Assembly (NCBI GenBank): GCA_020632915.1
Contig: JACKEP010000005.1
Location: 124,001-188,000 of the forward strand
Direction of reading: 5' to 3'
Length of the DNA: 64,000 nt
Origin: Alphaproteobacteria bacterium
Lineage (GTDB): Bacteria; Myxococcota_A; UBA796; GCA-2862545
The first letter of the stretch is position 1. Each line of letters opens with the position of its first letter. Made by a program: the position numbers and the translations under genes. The notes below the pieces were generated by a model. It worked only from the letters and a program-made list of their open reading frames with translations, made no database searches and was not told the DNA's origin. This document shows, one piece after another, positions 36,981 to 56,216 of the stretch.

Positions 36981-38810
36981 CTACTTGACCTTGTCGGGCA
37001 TCGGCGCCGGCAGGGTGGGACCGGGGGTCACCCGCAGCGCGGCGAGCAGCTCGGCGCGGGTGATCGGCTTGGTGAGGAACGCATCCATGCCTGCGTCGAT
37101 GCAGGCCTGACGGTCCTCGTCGAAGGCGTTGGCCGTGAGCGCGACGATGCGGATGCGGTCGAACCGGGGGTCGGCGCGAAGGCGGCGCGTGGCCTCCAGG
37201 CCGTCGACGACCGGCATGCGCATGTCCATGAACACGACGTCGGGCATGTGGGCACGCGCGGCGGGGAGCACCTCGTCGCCGTTGTGGGCCACCCGGACGC
37301 TGTGGCCCATGCGCTCGAGCATCGTCGACAGCACCATGCGGTTGACCGCGTTGTCCTCGGCGACGAGCACCCGCAGGCCGGGGCCGCGCAGCTCGTGGCT
37401 GCCGGGGATGTCGGTGGTGGGGATGTCGTCCTCGACGACCTCGAGCGGCAGGCGGACCGTGAACACGGTGCCTACGCCCACCTCGCTCTGCACGGAGATG
37501 TCGCCCTGCATCGCCTCGACGAGCAGGCGGGCGATCGACAGGCCGAGCCCCACGCCGCCAGCGGTGGACGCCGCGCCCGTCTCGGCGCGGACGAAGGGTG
37601 CGAACACGTCGGTGAGGCGGTCTTCGGGGATGCCGACGCCCGTGTCGGTGATCTCGAACACGAACCACGCGCCGTCGTAGCGGATGCGGACGACCACACC
37701 GCCCGTGTCGGTGAACTTCAGCGCGTTGCCGACCAGGTTGATGAGCACCTGGCGCAGGCGCGCCGGGTCGCCGCGCACCTTCGCCGGGACGTTGGCGTCG
37801 AGGTCGAGGTGCAGGCTCAGGCCCTTGCCCTTGGCACGCGGGCGGAAGAGCGAGATGACCTGCTCCACCAGATCGCTGGGACGGAAGGCGCGCTCCTTGA
37901 GCGTGAACCGACCGGCCTCGAGCCGGGCCGTGTCGAGCAGGTCGTCGAGCAGCGCCAGCAGGGCGTTGCCCGTCTTGTGGATGGTGCGGACCCATTCCCG
38001 CTGGTCGTCGTCGAGGTGGCTGTCGGCCAGCAGGTCGGTCAGGCCGAGGATGCCGGTCATCGGGGTGCGCAGCTCGTGCGACACCGACGCCAGGATGCTC
38101 GACTTGGCGCGGCTCGCCGCCTCCGCGCGGGCGCGGGCACGTGTCTGGGCCCCCTGCTGCGCCTGCACGTCGGCCAGGGCGCGCTCGCGGGCGTACGACA
38201 CGGCGAGGAAGAACAGCGAGCTGAACAGCAGCACGCGCGCGATGTCGGACGGGTACAGGTCGAGCGCGAGCGTGGGCGGCAGCACCCCCTGGCCGTGTGC
38301 GCCGACCAGCACGAACGCCAGGCCGAACACGAAGAACACCGACGCGACGGCGGCGCGGTAGTCGAGCACCACGAGCACGATCGCGGGCAGCATCGGCAGC
38401 CAGTACGTGAACGGCGAGTACAGGCCGCCCGTGGCGGGGATCGCGGTGCCCGCCACCCCCATCGCCAGCACCACGAAGAACCACGCCGCCAGTTGGTAGC
38501 TGCCGCTGATTCGGTAGGAGAGGGGAACGAGCGCGAAGCCGAGCGCGGCACCGCCGCAGGCGAGGAGCTGGGGGCTCGTGCCGTGGGGCAGGGCGATCAG
38601 GGCGCTGGCCAGGCCGATCACCACGACGCCGAGCGTGGCCATGATGAGCGACCGCGCGCGCGTCCGCTCCTGCGAGGGCTGGGACGCCACGCGCGGCGGC
38701 AGGAACGCGTCCAGGGCTCGGAGGAAGGGATTCGTGGCCGGGGGCGTCGCCACTCGGGGCTCCGGGGGTCTGGACCGCACGGCCGCAGCGTTCGGATACG
38801 TCGCGCTCAC
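36981..38810 (-). CDS. Membrane-bound hybrid histidine kinase with C-terminal receiver
   Basis: The protein has 609 residues. About five or six membrane helices (about 53-205) follow a Pro-rich cytoplasmic N-terminus. HisKA has SHELRTPMTG with phospho-acceptor H245; the HATPase has NLVGNALKFTDTG, DTGVGIP and GGVGLGLSI. A receiver at the C-terminus carries D529 in VVFMDMRMP and the Lys of LTKPI. The architecture copies the kinase at 15261-16928, but the two are different sequences. The GTG start (38810) has AGG upstream. No response partner is next to it. It is divergent from the ABC exporter genes. Confidence 0.85.
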   Translation of the reverse strand: MSATYPNAAAVRSRPPEPRVATPPATNPFLRALDAFLPPRVASQPSQERTRARSLIMATLGVVVIGLASALIALPHGTSPQLLACGGAALGFALVPLSYRISGSYQLAAWFFVVLAMGVAGTAIPATGGLYSPFTYWLPMLPAIVLVVLDYRAAVASVFFVFGLAFVLVGAHGQGVLPPTLALDLYPSDIARVLLFSSLFFLAVSYARERALADVQAQQGAQTRARARAEAASRAKSSILASVSHELRTPMTGILGLTDLLADSHLDDDQREWVRTIHKTGNALLALLDDLLDTARLEAGRFTLKERAFRPSDLVEQVISLFRPRAKGKGLSLHLDLDANVPAKVRGDPARLRQVLINLVGNALKFTDTGGVVVRIRYDGAWFVFEITDTGVGIPEDRLTDVFAPFVRAETGAASTAGGVGLGLSIARLLVEAMQGDISVQSEVGVGTVFTVRLPLEVVEDDIPTTDIPGSHELRGPGLRVLVAEDNAVNRMVLSTMLERMGHSVRVAHNGDEVLPAARAHMPDVVFMDMRMPVVDGLEATRRLRADPRFDRIRIVALTANAFDEDRQACIDAGMDAFLTKPITRAELLAALRVTPGPTLPAPMPDKVK

Positions 38811-38920
38811 ATCAACCTGTCACGGGGCGGAAGTACCTGCCACCACACGAGACCAGTCGGCGACGATCGGGTCGCGCTGAAGCTGGATGCGACGATGGGG
38901 AACCTCGGCTAGGAGGCGCC

Positions 38921-39667
38921 ATGCCCGGATCAGCCGTCGTCGAGGTCACCGGCCTCACCAAGGACTACGACTCCCTGCGCGCCGTGGACGGGCTGACCCT
39001 GTCGCTGGCACCCGGCCGCGTTCTCGCGATGGTCGGTCCCAACGGTGCCGGCAAGACGACCACGCTGCGCATGATGGCGGGCGTGATCCGGCCGACGTCG
39101 GGCCGCGTGACCCTGCAGGGCATCGACATCGCCGCCGACCCGGTGGCCGCCAAGCGCCGGCTCGCCTGGGTGCCGCACGACCCCCAGCTGTTCGACACGC
39201 TCACCGTCCGGGAGCACCTGCGGTTCGTGGCGAGTGCGTGGGACGCACCCGACGGGCTGGCCCGCGGCGAGGCGCTCCTGCAGCGCTTCGATCTCGCCGA
39301 CAAGGCCGAAGCCGCCGCCCACACGCTGTCCACCGGCATGCGGCAGAAGCTGGCGCTGGCCTGTGCCGGGGTCCACACCCCCGACCTGCTCATGCTCGAC
39401 GAGCCGATGAACGGGCTCGACCCGCGCGCCATCCGCACGATGAAGGCGTTCGTGCGCGAGGAGGCCGAGCGTGGCGCGGCCGTCGTCATCAGCAGCCACC
39501 TCCTCGGCGTCGTCGAGGACATGGCCACCGACCTGCTCATCCTGGTGAAGGGGAAGTGTCGCTTCGTCGGTCCGATCGAGGACGCGCGCGCCGCGTTCGC
39601 GGGGCAGGGGCTGGAGGAGCTGTTCTTCACCGCCACGGAGTCGGAGTCGTCGGGGGCGGTGCCGTGA
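38921..39667 (+). CDS. ABC transporter ATP-binding protein
   Basis: The protein has 248 residues. Walker A is GPNGAGKTT (39-47), the signature is LSTGMRQ (136-142), Walker B is LLMLDEP (156-162), and the switch His lies in ISSHL. The signature deviates from LSGGQ, as is usual in exporter subfamilies of the type related to antibiotic/lipid ABC exporters. ATG 38921 has AGGAGG 4-5 nt upstream. The permease follows 19 nt later, so the two form one exporter. Confidence 0.92.
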   Translation: MPGSAVVEVTGLTKDYDSLRAVDGLTLSLAPGRVLAMVGPNGAGKTTTLRMMAGVIRPTSGRVTLQGIDIAADPVAAKRRLAWVPHDPQLFDTLTVREHLRFVASAWDAPDGLARGEALLQRFDLADKAEAAAHTLSTGMRQKLALACAGVHTPDLLMLDEPMNGLDPRAIRTMKAFVREEAERGAAVVISSHLLGVVEDMATDLLILVKGKCRFVGPIEDARAAFAGQGLEELFFTATESESSGAVP

Positions 39668-39686
39668 CCCGTCGGGGTGCGCGTCG

Positions 39687-41315
39687 GTGAACCGCTGGCT
39701 GCCGCCGTCGCTGTGGTTGCTGGTGCGGCTGCGGATCGGGTCTGCGGTCCGCGACGGTGCGCAACGCATCCGCACGCCCGGTGGCTTCGTGACGGCGCTG
39801 CTGATGGTGGGGTTCCTCGGCGTGTGGCTCGTGCCGCTGGCGCTGCTGCCGCCCACGTTCCGCCCGGTCAACCCGGGGTGGATGCGCGCGGTCGGCCCGC
39901 TCGGGCTGGCGATGCTGTGGTTCGGCCAGGTGGCGCTGCGGGGCGGAGGGGAGGTGCTCGGGTTCATGCCGAGCGAGGCCGATCAGCTGTTCGCGGCGCC
40001 CTACACGCCGTCCCAGCTGCTCCGCTACAAGGTCACGCTGCTGGTGTTCGCGTGGACCCTCGGCGGGCTGCTGATGTCGCCGATGGCGATGTTCTACGCG
40101 GTGCGACCGGTCGGCGGCGTGCTGGCCGCCGTGCTCGTGCTGCCGTTCCTGCAGCTCTCCGCGATGATCTCGGCGCTGATCCGCGAGGGGGGACGGCGGT
40201 CGGTCGTCGGGCGCGCCGTGTTCCTGCTGGTGATGGTGGGGCTCGCCGTCGCGGTCGCGTGGATGCCGCGCGACCAGTCCCTCAACGTGCTCGACAGCAT
40301 GACGGCGCTGCAGGCCACGCCGGTGGGCCGGGTGGTGCTGTTCCCGTTCCGCCTCGGCGCGAGCCTGTTGTACGCGGGGACGATGACCGAGCTCGCGCTC
40401 GCCGCGGCCGGCATGTTCCTCGTCGACGTCGCCCTGGCCACGCTGCTGGTGGCGCTGGGGCGCCGCGCCTGGCTCGAGATCGCGGCGGACGGTGCGCAGC
40501 ACATGGCGGGAGCCCTCGCGCGCTACCGCAGCGGTGGGGGCGTGAGCGCGCTCGGCGGCTGGTGGGGCGCGCGGGTGCCGGCGTTTCCCCGGTGGGGCGG
40601 CGCGGGCACGGTCGGCTGGCGTCGCACGATCGAGATCCTCCGACGCCCGACGGTCTACGGCGCGCTCGGCGGCGTGCTGGTCCTCGATCTCGTCGTCGGG
40701 CTCGGGGCCACCCTCGTCGACCCGGGCGTGAGCGCCGCGGGGCAGGCGATCGTGGCGATGCAAAACACGCTCGTGTGGGGCACCGTGCTGCTGCCGGGCG
40801 TGCTGCGGATGGACTTCCGCTCCGACCTCGACCGGATGGACATCCTCCTCGCCCTGCCGCTCCGGCCGTGGGCGCTGTTCGCCGGTCAGGTGCTCCCGAT
40901 GGTGGTCGTGGTCACCGCGCTCGGGTGGACGGTCGACGTGCTCGCCGTGGTCTGGGCGCCGTCGGCAGCGGCGTGGGCCCTGGTGCTGATCGCGCTGCAA
41001 CCCTGCGCCGCAGCCATGGTGCTGTGCGTCGACAACGCCCTGTTCCTCTGGCTCCCCGTCCGCACCGAAGCGGGCGAGGCGGCACTCCAGTCCGTCGGGC
41101 GCAACCTGATGATCACCTTCCTCGGGTGGACGCTCATCGGGGGCAGCGGCACGGTCGCAGCCCTCGTGGCCGGGCTGGCCGTCTACCTCGGGGCGGGCAT
41201 GCTCCCGGCCGCGCTCCTCGCCACGGTGCCGCTGCTCGGCGTCGCGGCGGTGGCGGCCTGGCTGGGCACGGTGCGGCTGCGTGGCTTCGATCCGAGCGTC
41301 CACGTTCCGCGGTAG
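39687..41315 (+). CDS. ABC exporter membrane permease
   Basis: The protein has 542 residues. About ten or more hydrophobic segments are arranged in two halves, with the conserved early segment MPSEADQLFAAPYTPSQLLRYK followed by a membrane-rich region; a similar LPLRPWALFAGQVLP repeats in the second half. This matches the putative ABC exporter permease family in look. The GTG start (39687) follows the ATPase gene. It is likely a heteromeric exporter with the ATPase; the substrate is unknown. The giant repeat lipoprotein follows on the same strand after 292 nt. Confidence 0.75.
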   Translation: MNRWLPPSLWLLVRLRIGSAVRDGAQRIRTPGGFVTALLMVGFLGVWLVPLALLPPTFRPVNPGWMRAVGPLGLAMLWFGQVALRGGGEVLGFMPSEADQLFAAPYTPSQLLRYKVTLLVFAWTLGGLLMSPMAMFYAVRPVGGVLAAVLVLPFLQLSAMISALIREGGRRSVVGRAVFLLVMVGLAVAVAWMPRDQSLNVLDSMTALQATPVGRVVLFPFRLGASLLYAGTMTELALAAAGMFLVDVALATLLVALGRRAWLEIAADGAQHMAGALARYRSGGGVSALGGWWGARVPAFPRWGGAGTVGWRRTIEILRRPTVYGALGGVLVLDLVVGLGATLVDPGVSAAGQAIVAMQNTLVWGTVLLPGVLRMDFRSDLDRMDILLALPLRPWALFAGQVLPMVVVVTALGWTVDVLAVVWAPSAAAWALVLIALQPCAAAMVLCVDNALFLWLPVRTEAGEAALQSVGRNLMITFLGWTLIGGSGTVAALVAGLAVYLGAGMLPAALLATVPLLGVAAVAAWLGTVRLRGFDPSVHVPR

Positions 41316-41533
41316 TGCGCCGCGTTCGGGTCCCCCGGGCGGGTGCAAGCCGGTTCCCCCGCCGAGGGGAGCACGATCCACCGTCGGACCCGCCGCGCGC
41401 CCCGGTGTGGGTGGATCCGGGGACCCGGACCCGCGCCGGGTGTCCGCGAGGCCACCAGAATCGACGGATAGTGGGCGTTGGCTCGTCGTGCGTGACCGAG
41501 TTGTCGACAGGACGTGACGGCTCCAGGGAAACG

Positions 41534-41562
41534 TCGACCATCGCTGTCGTTTCCGCTAAAGT
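41534..41562 (+). promoter_or_regulatory. Candidate promoter of the giant repeat lipoprotein
   Basis: TCGACC (41534-41539) and TAAAGT (41557-41562) are separated by 17 bp and each matches 4 of 6 consensus bases. The start codon is 46 nt downstream with a GGAGG site at 41599-41603. The rest of the gap 41316-41607 shows no gene and no clear terminator for the ABC exporter; it carries GTCGAC twice near the promoter. Confidence 0.4.
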
Positions 41563-41607
41563 GCAGCGTTGCCACTCCTCCCTCCATCGGATCCGTCCGG
41601 AGGTCTC

Positions 41608-50052
<8,445 letters not shown>

Positions 50053-50061
50053 GACGTGCGA

Positions 50062-50089
50062 CGCCCGGATCGCGGTGGCGATCCGGGCG
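50062..50089 (+). terminator. 12-bp hairpin after the giant lipoprotein gene
   Basis: Arms 50062-50073 and 50078-50089 are perfectly complementary with loop GGTG. It begins 9 nt after the stop. A T-containing stretch (CTCGGTTCCTT) follows. This is a convincing intrinsic-type terminator. Confidence 0.7.
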
Positions 50090-50101
50090 GCTCGGTTCCT
50101 T

Positions 50102-50134
50102 CGAGCCCGGTGCGCCTCGCGCGTGCCGGGCTCG
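50102..50134 (-). terminator. Hairpin between convergent genes
   Basis: CGAGCCCGG (50102-50110) pairs with 50126-50134, and GCGC at 50112-50115 pairs with 50119-50122 inside the loop. It lies 18 nt beyond the stop of the minus-strand PHA protein and probably terminates it. Confidence 0.5.
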
Positions 50135-50151
50135 GTTGCGTTCGGGCTGGT

Positions 50152-50436
50152 TCAGCCCTCGAAGGCGGCCTTGAGGCGCTTGGCGATCGAGTCCTGCAGG
50201 CGGCCGGCGTCGATGCCGGCGGCCTTGGCGAGCATGCCGAGCTTGACCTCGACGTCGACCGCGCTGTCGCCGACGGCGACGTCGCCCGACACGCCGATGC
50301 CCTTGATCGCCGCCTTGTCGCCGGACCAGGCGAGGGAGACCCGGTACTTCTTGAGCATCTCCTCGAAGCCCGCGAGCTTGTCCTTCGCGGCGGACTTCGA
50401 CAGGGTGTGAGGCTGACGGACACGAACGCTGCTCAT
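50152..50436 (-). CDS. Polyhydroxyalkanoic acid system protein (PHA granule region family)
   Basis: The protein has 94 residues. It fits the small PHA_gran_rgn family: an N-terminal VRQPHTLSKSAAKDKLAGF helix, a beta-rich centre (VSLAWSGDKAAIKGIGVSGDVAVG) and a C-terminal helix (IDAGRLQDSIAKRLKAAF). Members lie near polyhydroxyalkanoate genes and may associate with storage granules. ATG 50436 has GGAG 6 nt upstream. It is divergent from the acyl-CoA carboxylase, which would feed acyl-CoA metabolism. No PHA synthase is in the window, so its role is inferred from family only. Confidence 0.7.
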   Translation of the reverse strand: MSSVRVRQPHTLSKSAAKDKLAGFEEMLKKYRVSLAWSGDKAAIKGIGVSGDVAVGDSAVDVEVKLGMLAKAAGIDAGRLQDSIAKRLKAAFEG

Positions 50437-50581
50437 GGGACACTCCATGGGTCGGGGAGTCTGTCCTAGCACCCGCAGGCGGTCCCGCGCACCGCAGCCC
50501 GCGGAGTGGTCGTGCGTCGTCCGGCGGAGACGGGGCGGACAACGGCAGGAATGGCGGGGAAGGGGCGGTGGGCGGAGCACC

Positions 50582-50597
50582 TTGATATTGATGTCAA
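50582..50597. promoter_or_regulatory. A+T-rich near-palindrome before the acyl-CoA carboxylase genes
   Basis: The 16-bp site TTGATATTGATGTCAA matches its own reverse complement at 12 of 16 positions, with outer TTGA/TCAA arms. It is strikingly A+T-rich here and ends 16 nt before the start codon, where a repressor would block transcription or initiation. Confidence 0.4.
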
Positions 50598-50613
50598 TGT
50601 GCCGGGAGGGGTC

Positions 50614-52209
50614 ATGCACGCGCTGCCCAGTCGCGTCGACACCGGGTCCGAGAGCTTCGTCCGCAACCGTGAGCAGAACCTGGAAGCGCTCGCCAAGGTG
50701 CACGCCAGGCTCGCCAAGGCGCTCGCCGGTGGGGGCGACAAGGCGGTGGCGCGACACGTCGCGCGGGGCAAGCTCACGCCGCGACAGCGGGTGGCGCTGC
50801 TCCTCGATCGCGACAGCCCGTTCCTGGAGATCGGGGCGCTCGCTGGCGGCCACGACGGGGGACACCCCGGCGCGGGCATGATCGGCGGCGTCGGTCGCGT
50901 GAGTGGCACCGACGTGCTGATCACGGCGTCCGAGGCCACCGTCCAGGGGGGGGCGATCAACGCGGCGGGTGTGGCGAAGTCCAACCGCCTCGCGCAGGTC
51001 GCGCTCGAGAACCAGCTGCCCACGGTGCACTGCATCGAGTCGGCCGGGGCCGACCTGCCCAACCAGGCCGACATCTTCGTGCCGGGTGGCGCGGGCTTCC
51101 GGGAGATCACCCAGCGCAGTCGCGCGCGCCTGCCGACGATCAGCCTCGTGTTCGGGTCGTGCACGGCGGGCGGCGCCTACATCCCCGGGATGTCCGACTA
51201 CGTCGTGATGGTCGACCAGGCGGCCTACATGTACCTGGCAGGTCCGCCGCTCGTGAAGATGGCGCTGGGCGAGGAGGTCGACGACGAAGCGCTCGGCGGG
51301 GCGGCGATGCACAGCCGCGTGTCGGGCGTGTCGGACTACCTGGCCACCGACGAGCGGGACGCCCTGCGGCTGGGTCGGGAGCTGGTCGCCCAGCTCGGCT
51401 GGCGCCGTCGTGGTCCCGATCCGCGGGGCCCCGGCGATGCGCCGCTGTACCCGGCCGAGGACCTGCTCGGCATCGCGAGCGCCGACGTCAAGCAGCCGTT
51501 TGACATCCACGAGGTGATCGCGCGCATCGTGGACGGCAGCCGCTTCCACGCCTTCAAGCCCCTGTACGGTCCCACGCTGGTGTGCGGCTTCGCCGAGATC
51601 CACGGCTGGCGCGTGGGCATCCTCGCCAACCACGGCGTGCTCTTCGGCGCGTCGGCCGACAAGGGCGCCCAGTTCATCCAGCTCTGCAACCAGTCCGACA
51701 CGCCGCTCGTGTTCCTGCAGAACACCACGGGGTTCATGGTCGGCCGTGCGGCCGAGGAGGCCGGCATCATCAAGGCGGGCGCCAAGCTCGTCAACGCGGT
51801 GAGCAACAGCACGGTGCCCGCGATCACCATCATGGTGGGCGGGTCGTACGGCGCGGGCAACTACGCCATGATGGGGCGCGCCTACCACCCGCGCTTCCTG
51901 TTCACCTGGCCCAACCACCGCATCGCCGTGATGGGACCCGAGCAGCTCGCCGGGGTGCTCGACCTCGTCAAGCGCGGCGCGGCCGCCCGCAAGGGCGTCC
52001 CGGTCAACGAAGAGGAGCTCGCCATGCTCAAGGGCATGTTGGTGGGCAAGGTCGAGCGGGAGTCCACGGCGCTGTACGCCACCGCTCGGCAGTGGGACGA
52101 CGGCATCATCGACCCGCGCGACACCCGCACCGTCCTGGGGCTCGCCTTGTCCGCCGCCACGTGCGCGCCGGTCGAGGGCACGAGCGCCTGGGGCACCTTC
52201 CGACACTGA
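50614..52209 (+). CDS. Acyl-CoA carboxylase, carboxyltransferase (beta) subunit
   Basis: The protein has 531 residues, typical of MccB/AccD/PccB subunits. It shows GGGDKAVARHVARGKLTPRQRV, GAGMIGGVGRVSGTDVLI, SCTAGGAYIPGMSDYVVMV, GGPPLVKMALGE-type AGPPLVKMALGE, and in the C-terminal half NTTGFMVG and GGSYGAGNYAMMGRAYHPRF. The carboxyltransferase moves CO2 from carboxybiotin to an acyl-CoA. ATG 50614 has GGGAGGGGTC upstream. It lies 10 nt before the biotin-carrying alpha subunit. The arrangement (MCC-like with AccC/BCCP fused partner) suggests methylcrotonyl-, propionyl- or acetyl-CoA; I cannot choose. Confidence 0.88.
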   Translation: MHALPSRVDTGSESFVRNREQNLEALAKVHARLAKALAGGGDKAVARHVARGKLTPRQRVALLLDRDSPFLEIGALAGGHDGGHPGAGMIGGVGRVSGTDVLITASEATVQGGAINAAGVAKSNRLAQVALENQLPTVHCIESAGADLPNQADIFVPGGAGFREITQRSRARLPTISLVFGSCTAGGAYIPGMSDYVVMVDQAAYMYLAGPPLVKMALGEEVDDEALGGAAMHSRVSGVSDYLATDERDALRLGRELVAQLGWRRRGPDPRGPGDAPLYPAEDLLGIASADVKQPFDIHEVIARIVDGSRFHAFKPLYGPTLVCGFAEIHGWRVGILANHGVLFGASADKGAQFIQLCNQSDTPLVFLQNTTGFMVGRAAEEAGIIKAGAKLVNAVSNSTVPAITIMVGGSYGAGNYAMMGRAYHPRFLFTWPNHRIAVMGPEQLAGVLDLVKRGAAARKGVPVNEEELAMLKGMLVGKVERESTALYATARQWDDGIIDPRDTRTVLGLALSAATCAPVEGTSAWGTFRH

Positions 52210-52219
52210 CGGAGCCGCC

Positions 52220-54238
<2,019 letters not shown>

Positions 54239-54241
54239 GGG

Positions 54242-54273
54242 CTACGGCCTTGCGACCCTACGGCCCTACGGCC
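54242..54273. repeat. Triple CTACGGCC direct repeat between convergent genes
   Basis: Three copies of CTACGGCC (54242-54249, 54258-54265, 54266-54273) lie at the junction of the carboxylase and the vWA-like lipoprotein. Two are inside the lipoprotein's last codons. Meaning unknown. Confidence 0.5.
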
Positions 54274-55724
54274 CACGACACCGTCAGGCGCTCGGCGCCG
54301 AGCAGCGCGTCGGGGGCGACCGCCAGGTAGGGCGTCGTCCACGTCCACTGGCTCCGGTCGAGCGCCCGATCGCTGCCGCCCACCGTGGCCACCACCTCGA
54401 GGCTCGCGGGCAGCACGGTGCCGTCGTCGGGGAGCAGCACCAGGCTTCCCGGCCACCCGCTGAGGGCGTCCAACACCCGCGTGACGGGGTCATCGCACAG
54501 CGAACGGCTCACGCCGCCGGTGAGACGGGCCACCTCGTTGTACCGGGAGCCCGCCAGGATCGTGCCGCATCCGGACGGGTCCGGGCCGGTCAGGGCCGAG
54601 GCCCGCGCCAGCGCCGGGTGGGCTCGGGCCCCCGCCATCCACGCGGCGAGGGTGGACGGGGTCTCGGCGCCACCGGACACGTCATCGGCACTCGTGACGA
54701 ACGCGATCACCAGCTCGGCGTCGCTGCGGAAGAAGTCGCGGTTGGCCTGGAACAGCGGGACGGTGGGCATCGCTGCGGCGTTGCGTGCGGCCTGCAGCCC
54801 GCGTGTGGGGGACACGCCGCTGGTGCCGACGTCGAGCAGCGCGGCGAGCTCGACGGCGACGTCCGGTGTGGTGGCGTCGACGAACAGCGCCGTGTCCGTG
54901 CCCTGGAGCCGGCCGGACGCCTCGGGCGTGGTCATGTCGGTGGTCACCACGCCCACGCGCCACCCGTCGGCGCGCGCGTCGAGCAGGTCGACGAGTGCGG
55001 GTGCGGCGTCGGCGAGGCGCTGGGTGAACGGCGCCATCGTCGCGTCGTCCTGGACCACGAACAGCACGTCCACGTCGTGATCGACGCCCGCATCCCGCAC
55101 GACGCTGTCGCGGGCGTTCGAGCACGCGCGGAAGGTCCCCGGCGTGGTCGGGTCGGGCACCTCCACGGACAGCTGCATCGTGCCGGTGCTCCGGTCGCCG
55201 GTGCCGGGGGCGCGGAGCGTGACGACCACGTCGAGGTCCACGCGCACCACGCCGTCGTGGGGCTGCAGGGACAGGGCGCGCACGTCGACGACGGCGTCGT
55301 CGGTGCGCGCCGGCAGGCCGCAGGTGCCCGCGGCCCAGTCGAACCGCACGGCCTGGGCACGCCAGTACGCGCCTGTGCCGCAGGTGTCGTCGAGGTCGAG
55401 GCGGAGGCTGCAGGCGCCGTCGCCGAGCGTGAACGTCAGGTCGGCGTGGGTGCCGTCCCAGCCGCGCACGGTCACCGTGGACGCGGGGCACGCGTCGACG
55501 GTGTCGCTCGGGGTGGTCAGGGTGCCGGCACACGAGGGCTGCCAGGGGGTGTCGGTGTCGACCGGGTCGGTGTCGGTGTCGGTGGGCAGCACGCCCGGGT
55601 CGTCGGTGTCCGTGTCGCGGTCACGGTCGGTCGTGCCGACCTGGAAGCACCCGCCGAGCAGGCAGAGCGCCGCCGCGTGCAGCGGCGACGTGCGGGCGTG
55701 CGACGGTGCGTGGTGCGCGCGCAT
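54258..55724 (-). CDS. Lipoprotein with a vWA-like domain and degenerate MIDAS
   Basis: The protein has 488 residues. The lipobox is LLGGC (Cys26), followed by a long DTDTD/DTDTDPVDTDTP linker (about 33-60) and a beta-rich N-terminal domain with several Cys. A vWA-like fold starts at VDVLFVVQDDATMAPF; the canonical MIDAS DxSxS is here D-D-A-T, so the metal site is probably altered. The sequence then shows VVTTDMTTPE and VIAFVTSADDVSGG, as in the later strands of such domains. It may be a surface adhesion protein. The GTG/ATG start at 55724 is close to the stop of glyoxalase (3 nt), so the genes are cotranscribed. Confidence 0.65.
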   Translation of the reverse strand: MRAHHAPSHARTSPLHAAALCLLGGCFQVGTTDRDRDTDTDDPGVLPTDTDTDPVDTDTPWQPSCAGTLTTPSDTVDACPASTVTVRGWDGTHADLTFTLGDGACSLRLDLDDTCGTGAYWRAQAVRFDWAAGTCGLPARTDDAVVDVRALSLQPHDGVVRVDLDVVVTLRAPGTGDRSTGTMQLSVEVPDPTTPGTFRACSNARDSVVRDAGVDHDVDVLFVVQDDATMAPFTQRLADAAPALVDLLDARADGWRVGVVTTDMTTPEASGRLQGTDTALFVDATTPDVAVELAALLDVGTSGVSPTRGLQAARNAAAMPTVPLFQANRDFFRSDAELVIAFVTSADDVSGGAETPSTLAAWMAGARAHPALARASALTGPDPSGCGTILAGSRYNEVARLTGGVSRSLCDDPVTRVLDALSGWPGSLVLLPDDGTVLPASLEVVATVGGSDRALDRSQWTWTTPYLAVAPDALLGAERLTVSWAVGP

Positions 55725-55727
55725 CGG

Positions 55728-56153
55728 TCACCACGTGCCGGTGTTGGGCATCGACACCCACGGCTCGGCGGGGGGCAGGCCGGGTCCGGACTGCAGGAGC
55801 TCCACGCTGATGCCGTCAGGACTGCGGACGAACGCCATGTGGCCGTCGCGCGGCGGGCGCAGGATGGTGACGCCGCCCTCGGCAAGCCGCGCACACGTCG
55901 CGTACAGGTCGGGCACGGCGAAGGCGAGGTGACCGAAGTTGCGCCCCCCGGTGTACGGCGTCTCCTGGTCCCAGTTGTGGGTCAGCTCGATCTCGGCGGC
56001 GTCCCCGTCGGCGCCCGTCGCGAGGAACACGAGCGTGAACCGCCCGGACGGCACGTCGCGCCTCCGGACCTCGACGAGCCCCAGCAGGTCGCAGAAGAAG
56101 TGGAGCGCGGCGTCGAGGTCGTAGACGCGGATCATCGCATGCAGGAAGCGCAT
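55728..56153 (-). CDS. gloA: Glyoxalase I (lactoylglutathione lyase)
   Basis: The protein has 141 residues. It starts MRFLHAMIRVYDLDAAL with the first metal His (H5), and has IELTHNWDQETPYTGG with the Glu ligand, NFGHLAFAV with the second His, and ISVELLQ with the second Glu. These are the four metal ligands of glyoxalase I. It converts the methylglyoxal-glutathione adduct to S-lactoylglutathione. ATG 56153 has GGGAGG 4 nt upstream. It lies before the vWA-like lipoprotein on the same strand. Confidence 0.85.
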   Translation of the reverse strand: MRFLHAMIRVYDLDAALHFFCDLLGLVEVRRRDVPSGRFTLVFLATGADGDAAEIELTHNWDQETPYTGGRNFGHLAFAVPDLYATCARLAEGGVTILRPPRDGHMAFVRSPDGISVELLQSGPGLPPAEPWVSMPNTGTW

Positions 56154-56216
56154 CGGCCCTCCCTGGAAGAGCCTACTCCACCGACGTGGCCTGCGCGTCG
56201 TTCCCGCGCCGTCCGG

